The position numbers were made by a program, and so were the translations under genes. Positions 25,262 to 33,593 of a stretch of DNA of 64,000 nucleotides are shown one piece after another (position 1 is the first letter of the stretch; each line of letters begins with the position of its first letter). The notes under the pieces are model-generated. The model saw only the letters and a program-made list of their open reading frames with translations, searched no databases and was not told the DNA's origin. This DNA comes from Spirosoma endbachense (GTDB taxonomy: Bacteria; Bacteroidota; Bacteroidia; Cytophagales; Spirosomataceae), in contig NZ_CP045997.1 in assembly GCF_010233585.1 (NCBI RefSeq), positions 5,876,654 to 5,940,653 of the forward strand, in the 5' to 3' direction.

Positions 25262-27538
25262 TCACTTTAGTACTACAGTATGTTTTCCTGAACGTATATT
25301 CCGTATAAGCAGAAAGCCAAGCTTGGACTCATTCCTAATGGGTGTTCCATCTACCGATAAACTGGTTTTTCCCAATGGGTTGGGCATGTAAAGAGTAGCC
25401 GTGGTGCCGCCGGGAATCACAACGTCCAGTGTGGAAATGCCTTCGTTTATTGAATACGTTACTGCTATCTCACCTTTTACTGTCGGGGTTTTTAAACTCG
25501 CAAACGTCAGCTTTCCCAGTTGTGGCTTGATCCGGATTTGCTCAAACCCAGGGCTAAGCGGTTCAACACCCATCAACTTCCTGACGATGATATTGCCGGG
25601 GGCTGCACCCCAGGCGTGGTTCAGATCGAGATTTGGTTTATACACTTTGTCCCATGCTTCCAGCGTAATGGTCGATCCCGTCCGAATCATATTATACCAG
25701 CTTCGTTGGGTAGTAGCCGTCATTAGTTCCAGTGCGTAATCGCCCATGCCCGAATCATAGAGCGCATCGAGCAAAAACTGGGAGCCGTATACGCTGCATG
25801 CCATCCCACGACTTTTGATAAACTGTTTCACGACGTTTAGATCCTCAGCGGGAACAAGCCCAAATGCCAGCGCAAACATGTTAGCGTGGAGCGACGTATG
25901 GCTCGTACTGTCGCCGTCGTGTATCAGGCCGGTTTTAAGGTCGCGAAATGCTGTTCTAAATGAGTCGTAAACTCGCCTGGCATTTCGTTCATAAAAGGCC
26001 GCATCGACCGTTTTATGTAAGGTCAGCGCAATCTGATGCATCAACACCATATTGCGGTAATAATAGGCGTTGACCACGGCGTTGTAAGGTCGATAGACGA
26101 AGCCATCAGTTTCACCGCCGTACTCTTTTTCGGAACCAACATAGTTGCCGGTCTGCGGCCAGTCGACGTTATCGTGTAGACCGCGACGCCCATCAAACGG
26201 TTTGGTAATGTGGATCGACGTTAAAAAAGCATCGGTCTGTTTGTTAGTTTGGGTGCTGATTAGGCCATTGTTGCCCGCTAATGGCATGAGTATTTTCTTC
26301 TGCAATTCGGAATAATAAGTCATGAGCAACCGGTCATCACCAGTGTATAGGTAATCATTCCAGGCAATCAGTACATTTTGCAAACTCCATTCAGTTGGCC
26401 AGGTTGGATGATAGAGTAAATACGTCATTGTGCGACGGGCCATGCTGTATTCGGCATCTACGGCATAATGCGACAACTGATTGATAAGAGCATCAGCCTC
26501 ATACGGAATACGCTCACGGTCGCCATCCACATAATAACCCGTGAAACTGGTTGCCTTGATCGAATACTTACACAAATCCCAGACTTGATTTAGAATGGTG
26601 TCGCTCGAAGTAAAGCTTGATGCCTGCTCATCAAATGGGTAATACACCATTCGTCGCTGTATGGATTTAGGGTCTAGTTCCCCCTTGACGTTTGAAATGG
26701 ACATATAGCGAAATGGATAGACTTCACCGATATAATCAGGCATCAAAATCGGGTTACGGCTATTCCGTTTGGCATCGGCGGGCCACTGAATTGAGTAATC
26801 GTGAGTGCCTTTTTCAACAAAGAGCGATAGTTTCCGGTAGCGAATATTTCGACCAGGATTGGTATGAATCGTATAGGGTTTCTCAATAGCCTCACCCACC
26901 TCAATCCAAATAGAGTCGCTGACTTCGCTGGTCAAATGAAGTTGCGGCTGGGCGAGCGCATCCTTTCCGAAATCCAGAAAGTACGTATCTGTTCCGGTCT
27001 TTTTAACCACAATGGGCAGCTGAAGTTCAGTAGTAAGCGGATAGTGGGCAAAAAACTCCGCTGGATTCTGTTCACCGTAATAAAAAGAGGCAGCTTGAGA
27101 AAAGGGTGTCATTGCGCCTTTCTCATTCCATACCGCAACTTTCCAGTAATAGATTTTACCGGTTTCTAATGGCTTACCTGTGTAGATGGCCCTGCTCTGC
27201 GTTGATTTTACTTTGCCGGAATTCCAATAATCGGCTATCTGGTTCTCCAGCAATTGAGACGATGAGGCCACTAAAATGCGGTAAGCAGAAATCACCTTTA
27301 TGGTTGTATCAACCTCCCAGCTAAACGTCGGTTGTTTGCTGGTAATCGCAGCAAACTGATATTTTTTTGATTGGTTACGGATTGATTCGAGGCTCTTGTC
27401 TATGGCTGTCCCATTCGCATACATAGTATTAGTATGTAGCAATAAATCGCACCGCAGGTTCTGGGGAGCAGTTACCTGTTGACTTTGTGCCAAATGAGCC
27501 ATACTTATAACTAGTACGATAAGATAGCTTTTGAACAT
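25262..27538 (-). CDS. GH78 alpha-L-rhamnosidase
   Basis: A 758-residue secreted enzyme from ATG 27538 (MFKSYLIVLVISMAHLAQS signal peptide); the frame is open 63 codons further but that runs into the upstream gene. A fibronectin-like/Bac_rhamnosid N domain covers about 30-160 with WEVDTTIKVISAYRILVASS, then a Bac_rhamnosid jelly roll to about 300. The (alpha/alpha)6 catalytic domain begins with the family motif DGDRERIPYEAD at 338-349, which carries the general acid region, and ends before a C-terminal beta domain at about 680. It releases terminal alpha-L-rhamnose and is co-directional with the glycan-locus genes around it. Confidence 0.88.
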   Translation of the reverse strand: MFKSYLIVLVISMAHLAQSQQVTAPQNLRCDLLLHTNTMYANGTAIDKSLESIRNQSKKYQFAAITSKQPTFSWEVDTTIKVISAYRILVASSSQLLENQIADYWNSGKVKSTQSRAIYTGKPLETGKIYYWKVAVWNEKGAMTPFSQAASFYYGEQNPAEFFAHYPLTTELQLPIVVKKTGTDTYFLDFGKDALAQPQLHLTSEVSDSIWIEVGEAIEKPYTIHTNPGRNIRYRKLSLFVEKGTHDYSIQWPADAKRNSRNPILMPDYIGEVYPFRYMSISNVKGELDPKSIQRRMVYYPFDEQASSFTSSDTILNQVWDLCKYSIKATSFTGYYVDGDRERIPYEADALINQLSHYAVDAEYSMARRTMTYLLYHPTWPTEWSLQNVLIAWNDYLYTGDDRLLMTYYSELQKKILMPLAGNNGLISTQTNKQTDAFLTSIHITKPFDGRRGLHDNVDWPQTGNYVGSEKEYGGETDGFVYRPYNAVVNAYYYRNMVLMHQIALTLHKTVDAAFYERNARRVYDSFRTAFRDLKTGLIHDGDSTSHTSLHANMFALAFGLVPAEDLNVVKQFIKSRGMACSVYGSQFLLDALYDSGMGDYALELMTATTQRSWYNMIRTGSTITLEAWDKVYKPNLDLNHAWGAAPGNIIVRKLMGVEPLSPGFEQIRIKPQLGKLTFASLKTPTVKGEIAVTYSINEGISTLDVVIPGGTTATLYMPNPLGKTSLSVDGTPIRNESKLGFLLIRNIRSGKHTVVLK

Positions 27539-27611
27539 GATTTCGAAGAGAATTACTGATTGAAATAGCGTGATCACCAGGACATGCTTTATGAAGGATT
27601 TAAAGCATGTC

Positions 27612-29168
27612 TTATTGTTTAGGGATGATTTCCAGTAATGGCGTTGCCCTGTCCCACGAAGCAGGTATTTCGTAAACAACTTTAATGACGTTGGAGCAGG
27701 AGTCCGAAACGGCCCAGTCTTTCTCAAAAAGTGCCGAATCGACCTTCTCAGTATATGGACGTTTCAATGTAGTGATGACGTTCATTGTCATGGATGGCAA
27801 CGTCCAAACCTTGTCTGCAAATGAGTCGATTACGGCATTTTGGGCGCATACAAACAGTTCAATAGTCGTCGCTTTGGCGTCTGCCAAATAAAGGTTCATA
27901 GCCGTTTTGCCGACTTTGATATTTGTTTTTCCATTACCGGGTACCAGCAGCCATGATACGTGACCATCGGCTGTTTTCCAGTGAATAGTGCCCGTTTTGA
28001 TTTGATTCCACACTCGTCGATTCCCCCACAGGCCGCCCATCATCCAGTCTTTATAAATCGTGGCCGTGACCTGCTTGAGGCTGTCACCTACGTACGTGTT
28101 AGGAACCGTTCGACTGATAAATTGCGGGATAGCGAACCCTTTAAGTTTCGCCAGATCAGTTTTCGGAATGGCCAGACCAAGATTGAAAATTGGAGCAAGA
28201 TTGCTCATTTCGCCATATTTCGGCCAATTTGTTGTCGCTGGCATTGGTGCTTGCCTTGCATTATCAACGGCAATGGCAATCCAGATACCCATGATCGAAA
28301 AGTACTTCTGCATGTCCATGCCGTAGCCCCGAAAATAAGGACCGGGCATGTTTTTAAGATTGGGGTTATAGAAGGTCGCAGCTTCATGCCAAAACTCCTG
28401 TTCAAGTGTCTGCCCCATTTGCTTTATTTCGGGCGAAAATGCCAGTTCCCGCCAGAACGCAATGGCAATCAGCGTGACGCCGTAATAGGTTGGGGAGTTG
28501 TATTCACTAAACGTTTTGTGTAATTGGTAGAGCTTAAAAATGGTACTGGCTTTTTGTAATCCTGCCGCTTTTAGCTCTTCTATCTTAAACGCTGTACCCA
28601 CGTAATGCATCAGGAATGAGCTCATAATGGAGATGTTGGTGTAATCGGGAGCGACATTCCGTTTCAGGGCACCACGGGCGGCATGAATCAGCCCCATTTC
28701 AATTTCTTTCAAAATAGCGGCTGGTAAAAGCGAGCGGTATTTTTGATGAATGATGATTAGGTCGCAGCCGATGAATTCCCGCCAGTTCTGGTCAAACTTG
28801 TTGTCCTCGATAGTCGTTTTCCAGATTCCATAGATTTTCGTCTTCTCGTCGCGATACTGATTTTTCAGAACCCAGGTCAGAATCTCGGCTGCATTCTCCT
28901 TATCGCCCGGTTTGTTGCGAAATAAAAGAGCCTCTGCCAGGCGCGTTTTGTTCCTCAGACTGGTGTGGTTGGTTAAGACATCAGTAACTTTTTTGCCTAT
29001 TGGGATTTCATCCGTCAGAAAGTCTTCGAACAACTGTTTCTGATACGATGACAACGTTTCGTAGGTGTATTTTCTGACAAAAATAGCATCACTAGTCGTG
29101 TTCGATTGCCCACATACGAAATCAACATGGAGAAAATAAATGGCAATGAGGATGAGTACGTTTTTCAT
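27612..29168 (-). CDS. Unrecognised 518-residue secreted protein of the glycan locus
   Basis: I do not recognise a named family. It has a signal peptide (ILIAIYFLHVDFVCGQ) and then a largely alpha-helical region (about 60-300) with aromatic-rich motifs typical of (alpha/alpha)6 toroids: EYNSPTYYGVTLIAIAFWRE near 235, MPGPYFRGYGMDMQKY near 295. A beta-rich C-terminus follows. Its position between GH27 and GH78 genes, with 26 bp and 73 bp spacing, argues for a glycan lyase or hydrolase. Asn, Ser, Tyr and Arg residues in those two motifs are candidate active-site groups. The enzyme activity is inference only. Confidence 0.6.
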   Translation of the reverse strand: MKNVLILIAIYFLHVDFVCGQSNTTSDAIFVRKYTYETLSSYQKQLFEDFLTDEIPIGKKVTDVLTNHTSLRNKTRLAEALLFRNKPGDKENAAEILTWVLKNQYRDEKTKIYGIWKTTIEDNKFDQNWREFIGCDLIIIHQKYRSLLPAAILKEIEMGLIHAARGALKRNVAPDYTNISIMSSFLMHYVGTAFKIEELKAAGLQKASTIFKLYQLHKTFSEYNSPTYYGVTLIAIAFWRELAFSPEIKQMGQTLEQEFWHEAATFYNPNLKNMPGPYFRGYGMDMQKYFSIMGIWIAIAVDNARQAPMPATTNWPKYGEMSNLAPIFNLGLAIPKTDLAKLKGFAIPQFISRTVPNTYVGDSLKQVTATIYKDWMMGGLWGNRRVWNQIKTGTIHWKTADGHVSWLLVPGNGKTNIKVGKTAMNLYLADAKATTIELFVCAQNAVIDSFADKVWTLPSMTMNVITTLKRPYTEKVDSALFEKDWAVSDSCSNVIKVVYEIPASWDRATPLLEIIPKQ

Positions 29169-29193
29169 GGCCTTGACACTTAACCTTTTGATA

Positions 29194-31200
29194 TTACTTA
29201 CTTGAAACCAGCTTCAACATGACCACACCATGATGTCGAATGTCGATTTGATACGATTTGGTAAAAGTGCCCAGATCTTTCTGCCGCCATACGTCACGCA
29301 GCCTGTAATTACCTTTCAGGCCAACTTTAGCGAAATCAAACGTGAATGATTTCGCTGTTTCGTTGCCCCAATGGAAGTACGATTGGGGTGTTTTGCCAAA
29401 GTCTGCTGTGTTAAACACGCCGACGGCATACGAGCTATCTTTTAACGGTTTAATCCAAATTTGGACGCCATTTTCATCCTTGACTAGCCTTGCGGCTTTA
29501 CCCATTGGGTCTTGATTGATCTCAATGACTTCATCGTTTGCCAACAAATTCAGGGTAAAGGCGTCCAATTGCTCAATGGGGCAACCGATCAGCAGCGGAG
29601 CCGCCAACAAGCTGAACAAACTGACATGGCTGTACTGTTCGTCGGGAGTTAGGCGGGTATCGTGCAGGACAGGCCCGATAGACACCTTGCCTACAATCAT
29701 CATATCAGGGTCGGCCCAATGACCAGGGCCTGAAAACTCGCTCCATCTGTCAAGTGAAAATGACGTCAGAAAAAGGCTTGTCCAGCTATCTTTTATATCG
29801 GGGCCAGTACGATACATAGTTGATAGATGGGCCCAATCCGTTACTTTTTCAAATGGGGCATTATTGGATATACTAAACACGATATCCCGTCCTGATTGCT
29901 TCAGGGCAGTAGACATTCGCTCGGTCGAATTGACGTCAATGCGCCAGTCATATTTCAGGAAATCAATCCCCCATTCAGCCATTTGCCGGGCGTCGTTGGC
30001 TTCAAAACGGTACTTGGGTATATGATTGAATGCCCGTCGGTTGGCGATAATTGACTCATGTGTTTCACCGCCGGTTTCAAAGTCAGATCCGGCGCCGACG
30101 TACCCCGCATAACTTGAAATATAGGGCGTAGAATAAAGTCCCGATTTCAATCCAAGCGAGTGGATGTAATCCACCATCTCCTTTAACTTTGGAAACTTTT
30201 CATTCGGTTGAAGAGCAGTTAGCGGCCCTGTTCTCACGCCTTGCCAGGCATCATCGATGTTAATATAGGTCCAGCCGTGGTCACGTAAACCAGTTTTTAC
30301 CATCGCGTCGGCGGAGGCAATGACCTTTTCTCGGTCGATCTGAGTTTCCCAGGCATTCCAGCCATTCCAGCCAATTGGGGGGGTGAGGGCAATGGTATCG
30401 CCAATCTTGATGGTTAATTGTTTGGTGGCTTTGCCCAAAGCATTTCTTGCGTTGAGCGTCGCTACATACGTACCTCGCTGCGCTACTTTTCCCGTAATAA
30501 TTCCTGTTTTTTCATCCAACGAAAGCCCTTTAGGAAGCCCGCTGGCCGAAAATTGCATGGGTCGGTCGCCCGTTGCAGCAATGGTATATAGGAAAGGGTT
30601 ACCGGAGGTTGCACCAAACAGATTCGCCGAGTTGATTCTTGGTTTTTGAGATGATGGAGGTGTTAACAGATATTGTTTGTCCGATCTTTTTACATGCTCG
30701 GGCAATGCATTTCCTATCATTTCCACTTGTGCATTCACCCAATTACAGTACGTTTTTTTGTTTGCAATGCCGCCTATCTTATCGGTTACCAAAAGCCCTA
30801 ATTGCTTTATCCCTGTCAGATCAACTTCCACCGGAATGGGCTCATCACCAATGTTCATCGCTTTGCTTTCAAACAGCACTATTCCATCACCCAGTACATA
30901 GAAAGTAAGCGGAATATCTTTATTGCCTAAATCATCCGCAGCAATCAACGCCGAAAACCGTTTAGCCTGTTTATCAAGGGCAAATGCCAGTACACAAGGA
31001 GACTGGGCACCCAGTCCTCTTGAATACTTCACGCCATTTATACCTAGCGTATCATGGCTATAATTGCTCTTTGCCTGTACCGGTCGAATGCCTTCCGAGT
31101 AAGTTTGGATAGGCAGGTCGTCCAGCCAGACAATGGTTGTCTTTTGGGCATAGACGCCAATTGAGATAAACAGACCAAGAATAGTAAAGAATTTGGGCAT
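29194..31200 (-). CDS. GH27 alpha-galactosidase with NPCBM domain (copy A)
   Basis: A 668-residue secreted protein (signal ends at VYAQ 19). An NPCBM-like galactose-binding domain spans about 22-165, an Ig-like putative domain about 185-268, and the GH27 barrel starts at TPPIGWNGWNAWE (273-285). The catalytic residues visible are nucleophile Asp418 in FLKYDWR and acid/base Asp468 in YRTGPDIKDSW, with the substrate Arg464 just before it; GPGHWADPDMM is also typical. A C-terminal beta sandwich follows. It is collinear with the second copy at 33594-35600; the two differ across most of their length, so the duplication is not recent. It acts on terminal alpha-galactose (or alpha-N-acetylgalactosamine). 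Confidence 0.92.
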   Translation of the reverse strand: MPKFFTILGLFISIGVYAQKTTIVWLDDLPIQTYSEGIRPVQAKSNYSHDTLGINGVKYSRGLGAQSPCVLAFALDKQAKRFSALIAADDLGNKDIPLTFYVLGDGIVLFESKAMNIGDEPIPVEVDLTGIKQLGLLVTDKIGGIANKKTYCNWVNAQVEMIGNALPEHVKRSDKQYLLTPPSSQKPRINSANLFGATSGNPFLYTIAATGDRPMQFSASGLPKGLSLDEKTGIITGKVAQRGTYVATLNARNALGKATKQLTIKIGDTIALTPPIGWNGWNAWETQIDREKVIASADAMVKTGLRDHGWTYINIDDAWQGVRTGPLTALQPNEKFPKLKEMVDYIHSLGLKSGLYSTPYISSYAGYVGAGSDFETGGETHESIIANRRAFNHIPKYRFEANDARQMAEWGIDFLKYDWRIDVNSTERMSTALKQSGRDIVFSISNNAPFEKVTDWAHLSTMYRTGPDIKDSWTSLFLTSFSLDRWSEFSGPGHWADPDMMIVGKVSIGPVLHDTRLTPDEQYSHVSLFSLLAAPLLIGCPIEQLDAFTLNLLANDEVIEINQDPMGKAARLVKDENGVQIWIKPLKDSSYAVGVFNTADFGKTPQSYFHWGNETAKSFTFDFAKVGLKGNYRLRDVWRQKDLGTFTKSYQIDIRHHGVVMLKLVSSK

Positions 31201-31330
31201 CTTGGGTTAGTCAGTTTTTACTGCCTGTCGTGTACTGCTCTTAAAAAGGTTGCAATTTTATTGTGGTTATCACTTTTCAATAGAAGAACTCCGGCTAACC
31301 ACCTGACTCTCAGATCGATAGCATGATTTA

Positions 31331-33580
31331 TTATTTCTCAAAATCACTTTCAAGCAATTGTTTTTCGGTGAAAATGCCGCTTCCTGAAGGTTTCTTATCT
31401 CTCATTTTTTTGACATCATCAGCAGAAATGCCTTTGCCTGCTTTCGCAAATGCGTTTTGAGTAAATCGAATTATGTCGGCAATATCCTGATCACTAATTT
31501 CCTTGTTATTGATCAGCGCTGGCATTTCGTTGTTTAATTGGTACAACTTGCCATTTACGTGAATAGGACCACTTACTCCATGTAAAATGATGGAAGCCAG
31601 TCGTTTCATCGAACCATCAATGTATTCGGAGCCTTTGAGTGGCGGTGCCAAATCCTGAATACCTTTACCATCGGCACCGTGGCAAGTGGCACAAATACTT
31701 CTGAACAGTTTTAAGCCTTTCGTTCGATTATCGACACTATTTTTTTCTAGTACGAAAATGGGGTTTAACTCTTTTTTCTGCCGGTTCGTTATCGCTGTTG
31801 TTAAATCCTTTTTCAGCAGATCGGTTGGATTCATCGACGTTAGATACACCTCTTCTTTACCACCAAGCCCGCTCGTTATCGCTTCCTGAAAAATGCCCTG
31901 ACTTGCGTGTTTTTTTTCTATTTCTGAGAGGACTGGCAAAAAAGTAGCTTCCGATAAGTTGAGCCAGGGACTCAGCGACATAGACAGATAAAGATCTATT
32001 GTTTCATTATTTTGAGCTAGTAACTGCGTGCTTATTGCTTTCATTTTAGCAACGTGTTGCCTAGCGGAAAATCGCTCTAAAAGACCTACAGCATGGGCAA
32101 TCGTTTCGGGATTTTTTGATTGGTTGACAAGAGCACTCAGACTTTCAAACGAAAGGGCGTTTAGGCCATCTAACACATAAAGTGCATGAATAGCCGTTGA
32201 AAATGAATTCGTTAGGCTGGTCAATTTGATTAATTGATGGATAACCGAACGGTCTTTTTTCTGGATTAACAGTTGCTGGGCACGGTCTCTCAACCAGCCA
32301 TTTGAATGGCTAAGCAAGGCCACCAATTGGCTGCTGGAAGCCTTCGACAAGTCTGGTATTGGATTGGGCTTTATTGTTTTGCTGGTTACTTTTAAAATGC
32401 GTCCTGCATTTTGTAATGTATCCAGTTTTTTACCCGCTAGTTGTTCGGTGAGGTATTGGGAAATATAAGCCTTGTGCTGGATAATGCCCCTGTGCATATC
32501 GACCACATACATGGCGCCATCGGGACCATTAAACAAATTTACCGGACGGAAACCTTCGTCTGTTGAGGCTATAAATTCTTTCCCCTCGATTGCCTGGCTA
32601 GCAGTTATTTGAAGGCCCTTGTAATGTAGAACATTTCGCTTGATCAGATTGGCTTCGGGAACACAGACAAACGCATTTTGATTGTAGGATTCCGGAAAAA
32701 TACCACCTCTATACACTAATGGCCCACAGGCGGCAGTGACGTCTTTTAGAAAACCTTTTTCATCTAGAACGCCAGACTGATAGCCCCGATTTACGGATGT
32801 TTGATGAATCGGATAGACCCTATTGGCACCTAATCGTTTATTTTCAGCGATTGACGGTTTAAAATATTTGTTCCTGATTATTTTGTTGGGCAGCACATAA
32901 TCCCCTTGTAAATTGGTGGAGTTATTATTGTAATAAAGCCTCCCGAAATTGTCTTTTGTAATTCCCCATTGGCCACGTGCTGAGGTAGGTTCTTTCAGCC
33001 ATTTGCCATTTTTCAACTGGTACCTGAAATTATAATTGGCGTTATAAATCCAATTGTCAATGTTCATCATCAACCCGTTGGACGAATGCTCTACATTTCC
33101 ACCTTCGGCATAAACCGGGTCAACCAACGTTTTTTTACCGGGCCTGTCGTTTTTTATTTCGACAAACCAGAGTTTGGGGCCATCTATATACAATAGTCCA
33201 CCATATACATGTGCCACCCCCCTTGGCAGAACGAGCTTATCTAAAAATACCTTGGCATGGTCAGCCACGCCATCTTTATCAGCATCTTCTAAAATAGAAA
33301 TCTTGCCGGTCGGTTCTTCCTCACCGATCCCTTCGAGGTTGGGCATATAACCAATCATTTCGACCACCCACATTCGACCTTTATCATCAAAATCCATACT
33401 GACGGGAGCTTTCAGGAGCGATTCGGAAGCAATCACACGCAACTGAAAACCGTCTTCTATTGTATAGTTTCCCAGTGAAATTCTGGGTTCGTCAAACGGG
33501 ATGAGCCTGAAACCTACCATAAAAATCGAAAGCACGACTAATAAGGCAAATGCTTGTTTAAGTGGTCTTTTCCTCGTCAT
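31331..33580 (-). CDS. PVC-type haem c dehydrogenase-like protein with HEAT repeats
   Basis: 749 residues from ATG 33580 (MTRKRPLKQAFALLVVLSIF); an upstream in-frame ATG at 33679 would run into the adjacent GH27 gene. After a signal anchor comes a beta-propeller of the membrane-bound dehydrogenase type (about 50-400, with PVSMDFDDKGRMWVVEM and FNGPDGAMYVVDMHRG). An alpha-helical HEAT-like repeat region follows (about 430-600), then a cytochrome c domain with C630-ATCHG635 and Met in NEMPAL as the likely axial ligand. The family is common in Planctomycetes and Bacteroidota sugar loci, and a sugar-oxidising role passing electrons to the haem is plausible but unproven. It sits between the two GH27 genes. 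Confidence 0.85.
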   Translation of the reverse strand: MTRKRPLKQAFALLVVLSIFMVGFRLIPFDEPRISLGNYTIEDGFQLRVIASESLLKAPVSMDFDDKGRMWVVEMIGYMPNLEGIGEEEPTGKISILEDADKDGVADHAKVFLDKLVLPRGVAHVYGGLLYIDGPKLWFVEIKNDRPGKKTLVDPVYAEGGNVEHSSNGLMMNIDNWIYNANYNFRYQLKNGKWLKEPTSARGQWGITKDNFGRLYYNNNSTNLQGDYVLPNKIIRNKYFKPSIAENKRLGANRVYPIHQTSVNRGYQSGVLDEKGFLKDVTAACGPLVYRGGIFPESYNQNAFVCVPEANLIKRNVLHYKGLQITASQAIEGKEFIASTDEGFRPVNLFNGPDGAMYVVDMHRGIIQHKAYISQYLTEQLAGKKLDTLQNAGRILKVTSKTIKPNPIPDLSKASSSQLVALLSHSNGWLRDRAQQLLIQKKDRSVIHQLIKLTSLTNSFSTAIHALYVLDGLNALSFESLSALVNQSKNPETIAHAVGLLERFSARQHVAKMKAISTQLLAQNNETIDLYLSMSLSPWLNLSEATFLPVLSEIEKKHASQGIFQEAITSGLGGKEEVYLTSMNPTDLLKKDLTTAITNRQKKELNPIFVLEKNSVDNRTKGLKLFRSICATCHGADGKGIQDLAPPLKGSEYIDGSMKRLASIILHGVSGPIHVNGKLYQLNNEMPALINNKEISDQDIADIIRFTQNAFAKAGKGISADDVKKMRDKKPSGSGIFTEKQLLESDFEK

Positions 33581-33593
33581 TTTTCTAACTGAT

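Noticed and set aside
27539..27727. Extended N-terminus of the GH78 gene
   Set aside because: It would run into the neighbouring gene and hide a clear signal peptide that begins at ATG 27538.
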